The notes: generated by a model not told the origin, from the letters alone. Shown: positions 1 to 9,387, numbered from the stretch's first letter. The stretch: 64,000 bases of DNA from GCA-003244245 sp035714625 (GCA_035714625.1 DASTLT010000170.1:1-64000), one strand, 5' to 3'. Program-made: numbers and translations.

Positions 1-109
1 CTTGGTCGATCGACACTCCTACCGGAGCTCCGGTGCGTTCCTCCCCCCCAACACACCGTCGCTATCCGATCGTGACCATCCAGTTCGACTGTCCCCGGAC
101 CTGCCCCAA

Positions 110-436
110 GCCCCAGCCCACGACTTTGCCGAAGGCCCTGACGGGGCGGGTAAGTTCACTTCCTGGCCATCAGGCACCGGTGCCAGCGTAGAACGGTGCC
201 TGGGGTGACCAAGCGAGGTGCCCGCAGATTGCGGGGCAGCAGCCGGATGAGCGCGGCGAGCACGGCACGATCAGCCCAGCCCAATCCAGTCGGGGCTTGG
301 GGTTGGCTCGGCGCAGCACAGTAACCTCGTGGCGCAAGACGAGCAACTCGACATCCTTAGACGCCGACGATCGGCCGAGCAGCCACAGCCAGCCCAGAAC
401 CTGGACGAAGATCAGGTAGAGCAGACGCAACAACAC
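110..436 (-). pseudogene. Integrase-type transposase, N-terminal remnant
   Basis: Reading down from base 436, the frame begins with a hydrophobic segment followed by SKDVELLVLRHEVTVLRR and PKPRLDWA, the usual N-terminus of actinobacterial rve/integrase-core transposases. Near base 275 the homology moves to another frame (DRAVLAALIRLLPRNLRA, then LVTPGTVLRWHR), so there is a frameshift. Around base 150 a TGA replaces the expected Trp codon in ARK-W-TYP. No homology is visible below about base 110, and the DDE catalytic part is absent. It is a dead fragment. The family is recognised from memory, while the frameshift and stop are seen directly. Confidence 0.7.
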
Positions 437-565
437 GGTGCAGGATCATCCTGGTCCCGCAGATCGTCTCATTTCACCCAGGTCACGGATGCGGCCGACT
501 TCTGGAACCCCGCACCTGGTGGAGACAACGCGCTGATCGGCTCGGGATTGGCGTCTGCTCCGGGA

Positions 566-961
566 TCAAACGTCGATCTGGAAGACCGGGATGGGGAAGT
601 CCTCGTAGAGCTCGGGCCTGGTGGTCGCGACGGCCCGGCCGACTGGCCAGGAACGGCCCGGCAGGGCTTGGTGAATGGTATGCGCGGTGGCAAGGTCGCG
701 ACCGGGCAGGGTCGTACCGATCTCGACGATGTCGGCGGGCGCCAGGCTCACCGGGTTCAGCGAGTCGACCTGGTCAACCACCCAGCGGGCCAGGCCCGGT
801 CGCTGAACGTCGGCGTCGAACAGACACACCACGGAGGTGTAGAGCGCCCGGTGGTAGTCGCGAGCAGTCTCGAGCAGGTACGCGGCGTCCTGGACGTTGT
901 CGTAGGCAGCGACCAGCGACGTGGTGTCCAGGAGGAAACCGACGGGGACCAGCGGGTTCAC
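566..961 (-). CDS. PIN-domain toxin-like protein
   Basis: 131 aa, starting at a GTG that overlaps the stop of the upstream antitoxin (GTGA), so the two are translationally coupled. The N-terminus FLLDTTSLVAAYDN has the hydrophobic strand plus Asp that opens PIN (VapC-like) ribonuclease domains. Further acidic residues occur in the DLATAHTIHQAL segment, where PIN domains place their second metal-binding cluster. PIN toxins cleave RNA, often tRNA or rRNA, when released from their antitoxin. The role is inferred from the fold motif, the size and the pairing. The acidic set looks less canonical than in typical VapC, so it could be an inactive or divergent member. Confidence 0.62.
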   Translation of the reverse strand: MNPLVPVGFLLDTTSLVAAYDNVQDAAYLLETARDYHRALYTSVVCLFDADVQRPGLARWVVDQVDSLNPVSLAPADIVEIGTTLPGRDLATAHTIHQALPGRSWPVGRAVATTRPELYEDFPIPVFQIDV

Positions 962-1254
962 GCGCTGGTTTGCATGCTTCGAGCCAGGATGTCGGCCTCC
1001 TGCCGCTGGATCGCGGCCAGTTTGGTCTCGAAGCGCTGACGCAACTGCTCGCGCTCGTCCGGGCTCGGGTGGTAGCCGCGGGCGACCAGGGCGGCGCGAG
1101 TGCGCTCGCGCTCGGCGTCGATCTGGGCCTGGCTCGGGTGTTGCTGGGCCAGCAGTTCCAGCAGCCCACCGATGCTCAGCCCCTGCTCCCCGGCCAGCTC
1201 CGCAAGCCGGTCCCGGGTCTGGCTCGTGACCTTGATCGTGGCGTCAGCAGCCAT
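958..1254 (-). CDS. Ribbon-helix-helix-like antitoxin
   Basis: 98 aa with start ATG at 1254 (MAADATIKVTSQTRDRLAEL). The frame is open further upstream, but only from this ATG does the protein look normal. Residues 1-40 fit a short DNA-binding ribbon-helix-helix module (beta strand TIKVT, then two helices). The rest is a charged helix rich in Glu, Arg and Gln that would wrap the toxin. It precedes and overlaps the PIN gene by 4 bases, the classic antitoxin-first order. Such antitoxins usually repress their own operon; no operator was recognised upstream. Confidence 0.66.
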   Translation of the reverse strand: MAADATIKVTSQTRDRLAELAGEQGLSIGGLLELLAQQHPSQAQIDAERERTRAALVARGYHPSPDEREQLRQRFETKLAAIQRQEADILARSMQTSA

Positions 1255-1393
1255 ACACCGAAGCCTACACCGACCACTACACCATAGCGTGTGGGGTTCA
1301 CTGCCAAACTCGCACTCGTGCGCTGACCTGATGTTTCGCTGACTTCCCGTGATCATGGCATGATCGATTGTAGGTTCCCGAAACTCGGCCACC

Positions 1394-1535
1394 CTACGCG
1401 ACTTGCATGTATTCGTGGATAACTCCACCGAGTCGATCACATCTGATGATCTTGGTGGCCGTGTCGACACCGACCTCATCCCGGCATATCGCGTCCAGGC
1501 GGAACTCCGTCGGCAGCTCCCGGGCCTCGTGATAG
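1394..1535 (-). pseudogene. Possible transposase C-terminal remnant
   Basis: A short reading frame on the minus strand ends at a TAG (1394-1396) and reads ATKIIRCDRLGGVIHEYMQVA. The DRLGG-(L/V)-IHEY-QVA ending resembles, from memory, the C-terminus of actinobacterial integrase-core transposases, the same family as the fragment at 110-436. There is no start codon and no catalytic core. With the N-terminal fragment it brackets the toxin-antitoxin pair. The family match is tentative. Confidence 0.4.
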
Positions 1536-1601
1536 CTGTAGGCCCTAGCAGATCAGGCGCGGAGAGAAACGGTCATTGCCCGCGGTCTCGGACCTCCGCC
1601 G

Positions 1602-1793
1602 TTACTCGAAGTGCAGGTCGAAGCCGTTCACGCGCATGAACCGCTCGACCAGCTCCGCGTCGCTGAGCTTGTCCACGGGGGTGTGCAGGCCGATGAGCTC
1701 GGGCCCGTAGACCTCGGCGGCGATGTCCAACTCCCGGTCGAGCAGCCAGTCCGACGGGTTCGACGGGGTCTCGTCGAAAGCCTGTTCGTCCAT
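1602..1793 (-). CDS. Small acidic hypothetical protein
   Basis: 63 aa, ATG start, strongly acidic (DEQAFDETPSNPSDWLLDRE), no membrane segment and no cysteine. It lies between the insertion-element remnant and the YcaO pseudogene, reading the same way as both. The family is not recognised. The protein-like composition and clean ATG favour a real gene, but a shadow ORF cannot be excluded. Confidence 0.4.
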   Translation of the reverse strand: MDEQAFDETPSNPSDWLLDRELDIAAEVYGPELIGLHTPVDKLSDAELVERFMRVNGFDLHFE

Positions 1794-1837
1794 AACCTAA
1801 GCTTATCGGCTGGCCCGGGTGCTGGGCTCGAGTCATG

Positions 1838-3737
1838 TCAGGAACTGACCGGCAGTGGATTGAGTTCGGTCTCCAGGGTCGGCTGGGCCAGCCAGCCCAT
1901 GGCGACCGGTACGTCGTACAGCCGCCCGGGCGCGAACCGGGCCCAGAAGTGCCGCAGCCCGGGCACGACCACCTTCACGACGCTCAGCTCCAGGTCGGGG
2001 CGAGTTTGGTCGAGCACCAGCATCCGCATGCCGTGGCGACGCACCAACTCGGCGCAGTGGCGTACGTCATCGCGCAGGTCGGCGCTGTGCCAGCCCCCTG
2101 CGGCCGACAGGGTGGTGGCCGGCAGAGCCGGGTCGGGTCGTAGGTAAGGCTGGTTGGCCACCGTGGCGGCCTGGTACCAGTGCTCGTTGTCGGGGTCGTG
2201 GTCGAAGTCCAGCGGTCCGCCAGTGACCAGGGCGTACATCAGGTTCAGCTCGGTCAGTGCGCGCGAGAGCGCGATCCGCGGATCGCAGTGCGCCCCGTAG
2301 CCCTGCACGATCCGCTCCGGTCCGTGCAGTGCCCGCGACACCGCGGCATACACTGGCACGCCCAGGTCGGTGGTGAGGTCGAGGGCCCACACCTCCCGGC
2401 CGCGCCGGGCGTACTCGGCGAGCAGTGCCCGCAGGTACGGGTCGTCGAAGCTGTCCAGGTCCACGGCTGGCCGACGCAGCCGGTTGTACCACCAGATCGC
2501 CACACTGTCGCGCTCGACCAGCTCCATGAAGCCCTGGACGATAGCCTCCTCCGGATTGTTGCCGGAGGCGTTGCCGTTGGAGTCACCCACACAGAACCGG
2601 TGCCCGTGCTCGGTCGGGTAGTCATACCAGCAGAATGCGCTCGGCAGGTACACCGCGCGGTCCTCGGTGAGCGACCAGGCCGGCGTCCAGCCGATCGCGC
2701 GGCTCTCGTCGAAGCGCTCGGGCACCCAGGCGAAGACGGAATGCTCCCGGTTCCACGCCTCGCGGGCAGCGTACTGGGCGTCACTCACCTGCACCAGGTC
2801 GGCAGGGTACACCGCCTGGTCGCGCAGCTCGGCCCAGGTGCCGCGGACCCGGGGCTCCTCGCCGGTGTACGAGCCGGACAGTCGCTCGATGGCCTCGCAC
2901 AGCGCACTCGCCCGCGCCTGCGCGTCGGAGCGCCCCTTGCCCGCGCTGCCGGCGGAGTGGTCCCGGCGCAGCGCCGCCAGGCTGGTCGGGGTGGCGCTGC
3001 CGGGGGACATCCCGGCATACACGGTGATCAGGTCGGTGTCGGTCGGGAAACGCCGCAACTCGCGCACCACCCCCGTCAGCGGGCTTACCTGGTGGCCGAA
3101 ACGGTCCAGGGTCTGCTGCGGGGACCTGACCCGATAACCGCCGTCGGCGGTGAACGACTTTGGCCTGCTAGTCAGCATCACCGGGCCGGTCGCGACGCCA
3201 CGTGCCGGCTCGACGCACGCCGGGCACTGCGGCCGGCGTACCAGGCGGTGCTGCCGGATCTCGGGCGCGGCCAGGTCGAGGGTAACCAGGTTGCCCTCGA
3301 TGGCGGCCATGCCCTCCAGCAGCCATCGGGCTGGCCGACCCCACCGACGCGAGCTGGGCCAGCGCGTCGCGCAGCGCGCCTGCCCCGATTCCCTGCACGG
3401 CGACAGTGCGGCTGGCCAACCCGGCAGGTGCAGCGGGCGGCAGGCCACGCGCTGTCCAGTACGCCGCCTGTGCCGGGACTCCGTGGACCGGGGCACACAG
3501 ATACCCGCGGTCGGTCAGGCGGTTCAGCGCATGGCGTACCGCCAGGAGGCTGAAGTCGCCCCGCCGCGCGTCGACGATCTTGTCGATGGTTCAGCCGCTG
3601 TCGAGCAGCGGCGCCAGCCGGGCGTAGAGCCTGCCGCGCAGCACCTGATTCTCGGCCTCGCCGAGCAGGTACGTGGTGTCCTCATCAACCACCAGCGGGC
3701 GCAGGTGCGGCACGAATCGGGGCCGGGTCAGCGTCAT
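1838..3737 (-). pseudogene. Broken TOMM leader-binding/YcaO cyclodehydratase fusion
   Basis: In intact actinobacterial TOMM clusters this protein binds the precursor leader (E1-like N-terminal half) and uses ATP through its YcaO half to turn Cys/Ser/Thr into azolines. Here translation starts at ATG 3737 (MTLTRPRFVPHLRPLVVDED) but meets an in-frame TGA at 3591-3593. The same frame continues as TIDKIVDARRGDFSLLAVRHAL to about 3335. Homology then jumps frame into GMAAIEG-NLVTLDL, RRPQCPAC and a complete YcaO domain ending ETELNPLPVSS. The middle of the leader-binding domain, roughly 100 or more residues, is missing at the jump. The YcaO part keeps its Glu-rich ATP-site segments (ALCEAIERLSGSY; ASGNNPEEAIVQGFMELVERD), so a free-standing YcaO could still be made from an internal start near 3180-3310. 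Confidence 0.8.
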
Positions 3738-3742
3738 CGTTG

Positions 3743-4047
3743 TCACTCCACTCGCCTCGCCGGACGGGTCCCCAGGACAAACTCGCCAATCGAGCCTCGA
3801 CCAGCGCCGGAATGCCGGTGAGGCGGGCGAAGGTCGCCGTGTTACCCCCACCGACCGCGCACAGCGCCAGGTTCAGGGCGGTCGCGGTGAGGTACATGGT
3901 TTGCAGCAGGCAGCCCAGGTTCTTGAGCATCAGCGCGTAGCCGATCGCCTCGTACTTCCAGCTCATCCGCTGGAACCGGGCGGTCACCACGATCAGCACC
4001 TGCGGGCGGCCGGCGCCGGTCGTGTCATGATCAGGCACACCAGACAC
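3743..4047 (-). pseudogene. Truncated SagB-type dehydrogenase, C-terminal fragment
   Basis: The minus strand carries VLIVVTARFQRMSWKYEAIG, YALMLKNLGCLLQTMYLTAT and LCAVGGGNTATFARLTG. This is the FMN-binding C-terminal region of SagB-type dehydrogenases, which oxidise azolines to azoles in TOMM pathways. Only about 100 of the usual several hundred residues remain. Near base 3785 one G is missing: restoring it gives GSIGEFVLGTRPARRVE and a TGA at 3743-3745, six bases before the ATG of the cyclodehydratase. The original two-gene operon is therefore still readable. The fragment stops abruptly near 4050, next to the divergent hydrolase gene. Confidence 0.75.
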
Positions 4048-4076
4048 CGGCCAGATCGGCGGGTGGCCTACTGTGG

Positions 4077-4940
4077 TTGTTGATGAAGCCTCCCGGCCGG
4101 AGGGGGATGGCGATGCTCGGCGTCACCGGGCTGGTGCTGATCTTGGTCGCCAGCCTGCTGGTGGCTGGCGGGTGGGGGCTGCAGCGGCGCCTGATCTACT
4201 TCCCGGAGCCGTCCGCGGTGCCCCCGGTGTCCAGCATGCTGCCCGGCGCCCACGAGGTTCGGTTGCACACCTCGGACGGGTTGGAACTTGGTGCCTGGCT
4301 GGTGCCGCCCGGCGGACCCAGCCGGGACGTGACCGTGCTGGTGGCCAGCGGTAACGCCGGCAACCGGTCATTGCGAGCACCGCTGGCGGCGGCGTTGTCC
4401 CGCGCCGGAATGGCCGTGCTGCTGTTCGACTACCGCGGCTACGGCGGGAATCCCGGCAGCCCGAGCGAGGCCGGGTTGGCCCTGGACGTGCGCGCCGCTC
4501 ACCGGTACCTCACCGAGGATCGCCGGGTACCGCAGGGCAGGCTGCTGTACTTCGGGGAGAGCCTGGGCGCGGCCGTGGTCACCGAGCTGGCCGGCGAGTA
4601 TCCACCGGCCGGGCTGCTGCTGCGATCACCGTTCGTCGACTTGGCCGCGGTCGGCCGAGCGCACTACCCGTACCTGCCGGTCGGAGCGCTGCTGCGGGAC
4701 CGGTACCCCGTCGCCGCGCGGTTGGCCCGGATCGCGGTGCCCACCACCGTGGTGTGCGGGACCGAGGATCGGATCGTGCCGCCCGACCAGAGCCGCGCGG
4801 TGGCCGCGGCCGCCGGGGGACTGGCCGTCCTCGTGGCGGTCCGCGGCGCCGATCACAACGATCGGGCACTGCTCGATGGCGGCGTGCTGCTCCGGGCCGT
4901 GATCGAACTCGCCGACCGCGCTGCCGCCGGCCGGACCTGA
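4077..4940 (+). CDS. Membrane-anchored alpha/beta hydrolase (BEM46-like)
   Basis: 287 aa. An N-terminal hydrophobic helix at residues 11-34 anchors the protein or exports it. The hydrolase fold follows, with nucleophile elbow FGESLGA, acid in CGTEDRIVP and His in RGADHND, a complete Ser-Asp-His triad. The motif FDYRGYGGNPGSPSE is typical of the BEM46/YqkD-type serine hydrolases of unknown substrate. The frame opens at a TTG (4077); the ATG four codons on (4083) is an equally good start. Its 5' end abuts the truncated SagB fragment, which may mark a deletion or recombination point. Confidence 0.8.
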   Translation: MLMKPPGRRGMAMLGVTGLVLILVASLLVAGGWGLQRRLIYFPEPSAVPPVSSMLPGAHEVRLHTSDGLELGAWLVPPGGPSRDVTVLVASGNAGNRSLRAPLAAALSRAGMAVLLFDYRGYGGNPGSPSEAGLALDVRAAHRYLTEDRRVPQGRLLYFGESLGAAVVTELAGEYPPAGLLLRSPFVDLAAVGRAHYPYLPVGALLRDRYPVAARLARIAVPTTVVCGTEDRIVPPDQSRAVAAAAGGLAVLVAVRGADHNDRALLDGGVLLRAVIELADRAAAGRT

Positions 4941-4976
4941 GCTCCCGGTGAGAGGTGGCTGTGGCAGGATGCCGCG

Positions 4977-7900
4977 GTGCGTTTCCATGCCGATCTGCAC
5001 ATTCACTCCAAGTACTCCCGGGCCTGCAGCAAGGACTGCGATCTGGAGCACCTGACCTGGTGGGCGCGACGCAAGGGAATCGCGCTGGTGGGTACCGGCG
5101 ACTTCACCCACCCGGCCTGGTTCGATCACCTGCGGGAGAGTCTCGTGCCGGCGGAGCCAGGGCTGTTCCGGCTGCGCCAGGACCTGGACCGGGCCATCAC
5201 CGGCAGACTGCCGCCCAGCGTGGCTGCGGCCGGGGTGCGGTACCTGCTGTCCGTGGAGATCTCTACGATCTACAAGCGGAACGAGCGCACCCGTAAGGTT
5301 CACCACCTGGTGTATGTGCCTGATTTCGACGCGGCTGCGGAGTTCAACCGCAGGCTCGGTCGGATCGGCAACCTGGGGTCGGACGGGCGCCCCATCCTCG
5401 GATTGGACTCCCGTGACCTGCTGGAGATCACCTTGGAATGCGGCGACGGTGCCTATCTGGTGCCGGCGCATGTCTGGACGCCGTGGTTCGCGGTGCTGGG
5501 CTCGAAGTCCGGGTTCGATGCGGTCGAGGATTGTTATGCCGACCTCGCCGACCATATCTTCGCGCTGGAAACCGGGCTGTCCAGTGACCCGGTGATGAAC
5601 TGGCGGATCTCCGGTCTGGACCGCTACCGGCTGGTGAGCAACTCCGATGCGCATTCACCTCCCATGCTCGGCCGCGAGGCCACGGTGTTCGACACCGACC
5701 TCGATTACTTCGCGATCCGGCAAGCCCTGGAAACCGGGGTCGGGCACGCGGGCTCAGTCGAGTTCTTCCCCGAGGAAGGCAAGTACCACGTGGACGGGCA
5801 TCGCAAGTGCGGGGTCCGGATGCAGCCGCAGCAGACCCGCGAGCACGGCGGGATCTGTCCCGAATGCGACAAGCCGCTCACGGTTGGTGTGCTGAGCCGG
5901 GTCGAGGAACTGGCCGATCGGCCGGAAGCCGTCCGCCCGGCCGGTGCCGCGGACTTCCGCAGTCTGGTCCCGCTGCCGGAGATCATGAGCGAGATCCTCG
6001 GTGCCGGACCGAAGAGCAAGACGGTGCTCGGGCAGATCGACCAGCTCACTGCCGCATTGGGGCCCGAGCTGGTGATCCTGCAGGACACTCCGCTCGATGA
6101 CATCGAGGCCCATTCGCCCCTGCTTGCGGAGGCCGTGGCCCGGCTACGCCGCGGTGCGGTGATCCGGGATGCCGGATACGACGGTGAGTACGGAGTGATC
6201 CGACTCTTCGAGCCCGGCGAGCTGAAGCGGATCAGCACGGTCACCGCCCCGGCACTGTTCGACGACGAGCTGTTCAGCACGAGCGAGCCCGGACCGGCCC
6301 CGCCGAAGCGCACGCTCAGGGTTCGGCTCGAACTGGCCCCACCCGCTGAGACGCCACCGCCCGCACAGCTAGCGGGGTGTGCCACCGGGGCGTTGCTACT
6401 CGACGGGCTCGATACCGAGCAGCGCGCCGCCGCCGAGGTCACCGAAGGGCCGTTGCTGATCATCGCCGGTCCGGGAACTGGCAAGACCCGCACGTTGACG
6501 CATCGCATCGGATATCTGATGACGGCGCACGGGGTAGCGCCGGCACACTGCCTGGCGATCACCTTCACTCGCCGGGCGGCCGAGGAAATGGCAGCCCGGC
6601 TCGCCGCGTTGACGCCTGCGCAGGCGCCCCAGTTGACCATCGCCACCTTCCATTCCCTCGGCCTGCGCATCCTGCGTGAGCAGCATGCCAAGGTGGGGCT
6701 GAGCCCGAATTTCGGTATCGTTGATCAGGCCCACCAGAGGGCGATTGCAACCGAGCTGACCGGTGACGAGAAGCAGGCCCGGCGCCTGCTCACCCACCTG
6801 TCCCAGCGGCGCCGAACCGGCGGTCCGGGAACCGGGTTCGCTGACACCGCGGATCGGTATCTCCAGGCGCTGCGCCAACGGGATCTGGTCGACTTCGACG
6901 ATCTGGTTGCGCTGCCGGTCACGCTGCTGGAATCCGACCCGGACCTGGCCGCTGTCTACCGTGATCGGTACCGGTGCATCTCAGTCGATGAGTACCAGGA
7001 CGTCGACGAGCAGCAGTACCGGTTGCTGCGCCAACTCGCCAGCCCGCATGGCAACCTTACTGCGATCGGGGACCCGGACCAGGCGATTTACCGATTCCGG
7101 GGTGCCGACGTCGGGTTCTTCCTGCGTTTCCAGCAGGATTTCCCAGGGGCGCGCACGGTGGCGCTGACCCGGAACTACCGGTCAGCCGCGCCGATCCTGA
7201 CTGCGGCCCTGCAGGTAATCTCACCGACCACTCTGGTTCCGGACCGGGTGCTGCGACCGCTGAGTACCCACTCAGACTCCCTGGTCGGGATGCATCATGC
7301 CGCAACCGAGCAGGCCGAGGCGTCGTTCGTCGCGCGCACGATCGAGCAGTTGCTGGGCGGGGTGTCGTTCCACTCATTCGACAGTGGACGAGTCGACTCC
7401 GACGGCAGTGGGAGGTTGGACTTCTCCGACTTCGCCGTGCTGTACCGGACCGACCGGCAGGCGCGCGCCGTGATGGACGCGCTGACCCGGGCTGGGCTGC
7501 CGTTTCAGAAACGCTCGCACGACCGGCTGACCGATCGACCGGGGGTGGCCTGGATTCTCGATGAACTGACGTATGCACCCGGTGGGACAGGGCGGACGGC
7601 GGTCCTGGACCGTCTTGGACACGCCGCGCGCGCTGTCCTGGACCGCCTCCCCGGCGCCGGACGAGAAGGCACCGCCACCGACATCCATGTCGCCGTCGAT
7701 CTACTCAAACCGCTGGCTGGCCGATGCGGCGGGGACCTGGAGCGGTTTCGTACCGAGCTGTCCCTCGGGGTCGAGGTGGACACCTGGGATCCCCGCGCCG
7801 ACCGGGTGTCACTCCTGACGTTGCACGCCGTCAAGGGGCTCGAGTTCCCGGTGGTGTTCGTGGTGGGTTGCGAGGATGGGCTGCTGCCGTTGCGCTGGCC

Positions 7901-8147
7901 GGGAACCGCACCGGACGCGGGCGACGAGGAACAGGTGCGCGAGGAGCGCCGGCTGCTGTTCGTCGGCATGACGCGGGCGCAGCGCCATCTCTACCTCAGC
8001 TACGCAGCCGAACGGGTCCGCCACGGCGCTACCCGGAAGACCACCCGATCGCCGTTCCTGGCCGACCTCGAGGTTGCCGTGTATGAGCAGATCGGTCCGG
8101 CTCTGCCCCGGCAGAAACCCCGAGACACCCAACTCCGCCTGTTGTAG
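4977..8147 (+). CDS. PHP endonuclease (EndoQ-like)-UvrD helicase fusion
   Basis: 1056 aa with GTG start at 4977. Residues 1-420 form a PHP metal-dependent domain (HADLHIHSKYS at 4-14; SNSDAHS near 220; a zinc-type cluster KCGVRM...GGICPECDKPL near 280-305), like endonuclease Q, which nicks 5' of deaminated bases and abasic sites. Residues 475-1056 are a UvrD/Rep superfamily 1 helicase: Walker A GPGTGKT near 497, DEYQD near 670, GDPDQAIYRFRGAD, TRNYRS, TLHAVKGLEFPVVFV and RRLLFVGMTRAQRHLYLS. The fusion suggests damage incision coupled to strand unwinding. EndoQ activity is known for archaeal and some bacterial homologues; for this protein it is inference. Confidence 0.88.
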   Translation: MRFHADLHIHSKYSRACSKDCDLEHLTWWARRKGIALVGTGDFTHPAWFDHLRESLVPAEPGLFRLRQDLDRAITGRLPPSVAAAGVRYLLSVEISTIYKRNERTRKVHHLVYVPDFDAAAEFNRRLGRIGNLGSDGRPILGLDSRDLLEITLECGDGAYLVPAHVWTPWFAVLGSKSGFDAVEDCYADLADHIFALETGLSSDPVMNWRISGLDRYRLVSNSDAHSPPMLGREATVFDTDLDYFAIRQALETGVGHAGSVEFFPEEGKYHVDGHRKCGVRMQPQQTREHGGICPECDKPLTVGVLSRVEELADRPEAVRPAGAADFRSLVPLPEIMSEILGAGPKSKTVLGQIDQLTAALGPELVILQDTPLDDIEAHSPLLAEAVARLRRGAVIRDAGYDGEYGVIRLFEPGELKRISTVTAPALFDDELFSTSEPGPAPPKRTLRVRLELAPPAETPPPAQLAGCATGALLLDGLDTEQRAAAEVTEGPLLIIAGPGTGKTRTLTHRIGYLMTAHGVAPAHCLAITFTRRAAEEMAARLAALTPAQAPQLTIATFHSLGLRILREQHAKVGLSPNFGIVDQAHQRAIATELTGDEKQARRLLTHLSQRRRTGGPGTGFADTADRYLQALRQRDLVDFDDLVALPVTLLESDPDLAAVYRDRYRCISVDEYQDVDEQQYRLLRQLASPHGNLTAIGDPDQAIYRFRGADVGFFLRFQQDFPGARTVALTRNYRSAAPILTAALQVISPTTLVPDRVLRPLSTHSDSLVGMHHAATEQAEASFVARTIEQLLGGVSFHSFDSGRVDSDGSGRLDFSDFAVLYRTDRQARAVMDALTRAGLPFQKRSHDRLTDRPGVAWILDELTYAPGGTGRTAVLDRLGHAARAVLDRLPGAGREGTATDIHVAVDLLKPLAGRCGGDLERFRTELSLGVEVDTWDPRADRVSLLTLHAVKGLEFPVVFVVGCEDGLLPLRWPGTAPDAGDEEQVREERRLLFVGMTRAQRHLYLSYAAERVRHGATRKTTRSPFLADLEVAVYEQIGPALPRQKPRDTQLRLL

Positions 8148-8196
8148 GCCGTCGAGTTCCCCCAGCAAGTTGCAGATTCCGGGAGCTGCATGCAGA

Positions 8197-8388
8197 ATGG
8201 CGAACCAACCGTCAAGGCTATTGATTGCTCAACCGGCATCGTTTGATGAATATGTGCGCCAGCTCATGGTACCGCCAGTAGTAATGGACCTTGCCCGCAA
8301 AGCCGCCAGCATTCGACTCTCCGCTCGGGAAACCGAGGCGATGCGGGCGCATCTCGATCCTGCGGGTGGCGGGCTGTTACAAGCGTAA
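8197..8388 (+). CDS. Short hypothetical ORF, possible gene fragment
   Basis: 63 aa from ATG 8197, with lower GC and less biased codons than its neighbours and a TTA codon near the end. The text ASFDEYVRQLMVPPV looks like the tail of a larger enzyme or cupin-type protein rather than a complete small protein, so this may be a remnant. There is no clear ribosome site. It occupies most of the 289-bp gap between the helicase fusion and the LigD-type polymerase. Confidence 0.25.
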   Translation: MANQPSRLLIAQPASFDEYVRQLMVPPVVMDLARKAASIRLSARETEAMRAHLDPAGGGLLQA

Positions 8389-8436
8389 CGTCAGGGCCGA
8401 CAGCGCCGAGTAGTTCAGCGGGCCGTTCTGCCTCGG

Positions 8437-9387
8437 TTAACCACGGCGAGCGCGAGCGCGGCGCTTGCCTTCGTGCATTGCCTGCACCCGGGCGGGCGGG
8501 ATGGCGTGGCCTTCCTCGATGAGATCGGGGCTCAGGTGCTGCGGCTGGGGCATCTGGTCGGCCCAGGGATCGCTCTCGGCGATCAGCCGAGCGGCGGTAC
8601 GCACGGTGAAGTCGGCCGGCGTGACGCGATCAAGCTGGTCCCAGGCCACGGGGAACGACACCGGCACGCCTGGCCGGATGCGTGGGCTGTAAACCACCAC
8701 CACCGTCGCCCCGCCAGCTCGGGTCGCATCGAGGAACACCTTGCCTGCGCGGTCGTCACGGATGAACGCCGTCGTGGCAAGCGTGGGATCGAGGCGCTCG
8801 GCACGCGCCGCGAGCGCGCGGGTGGCCGCGGCCACCTCCTCGATCGTCGCCGGTGCCGCGATCGGGACGAACACGTGCAGACCCTTGGCGCCGCTGGTTT
8901 TGACCGCGCCCACCAAGCTGGCCTCGGCCAGCGCCTGGCGGACCAGATGCGCGGCGCGCACAGCCACCCCGAACGGGTCCGCGAACGGTGGGTCGAGGTC
9001 GAGCACCAGGTGGGTGGGGCGGTCCCGATGATCGATACGGATCAGGGTCGGATGGTACTCTACGGCCCGTTGATTGGCGAACCACAGCAGGGTGCGGCGG
9101 TCATTGCACAGCGCGTAGGACACCTCGCGTTTCGAGGTCTCCGCCCACAGCGGCACCGTTCGCACCCACGGTGGGGTGTAGGGGGGAACGTTCTTCTGCA
9201 TGAACGGCGTCTGACCGCGCAACACCCGGACCACCGACAGCGGCCGGCCGGCCAGCGGGGGAATAATGCGATCACGAACCGCGTCCAGGTAGTCCACCAG
9301 ATCCCGTTTGGTCGCGTCCGCCCCGTCGAACAGCGGTTGGTCAAGATTGGTCAACGACACCCCGTCCCGCACCTCACCGCCGCTCAC
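8437..9387 (-). CDS. LigD-type polymerase/primase domain protein
   Basis: 316 aa if started at GTG 9387 (VSGGEVRDGVSLTNLDQPLF). The longer open frame to 9714 would overlap the divergent gene and has no coding character there. The fold is the archaeo-eukaryotic primase-like PolDom of bacterial NHEJ LigD. It shows THLVLDLDPP with the metal-binding Asp pair, SGAKGLHVFVP for phosphate binding, and VSFPVAWDQLDRV near the C-terminus. It is a stand-alone PolDom without ligase or nuclease domains. Such proteins add or fill in (ribo)nucleotides at double-strand breaks with Ku and a ligase, which are not in this window. Confidence 0.85.
   Translation of the reverse strand: MSGGEVRDGVSLTNLDQPLFDGADATKRDLVDYLDAVRDRIIPPLAGRPLSVVRVLRGQTPFMQKNVPPYTPPWVRTVPLWAETSKREVSYALCNDRRTLLWFANQRAVEYHPTLIRIDHRDRPTHLVLDLDPPFADPFGVAVRAAHLVRQALAEASLVGAVKTSGAKGLHVFVPIAAPATIEEVAAATRALAARAERLDPTLATTAFIRDDRAGKVFLDATRAGGATVVVVYSPRIRPGVPVSFPVAWDQLDRVTPADFTVRTAARLIAESDPWADQMPQPQHLSPDLIEEGHAIPPARVQAMHEGKRRARARRG

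Noticed and set aside
2180..3553. Long plus-strand ORF of 457 codons
   Set aside because: It is antisense to the YcaO/leader-binding frames, which have clear family motifs; the plus-strand text is low-complexity and motif-free.
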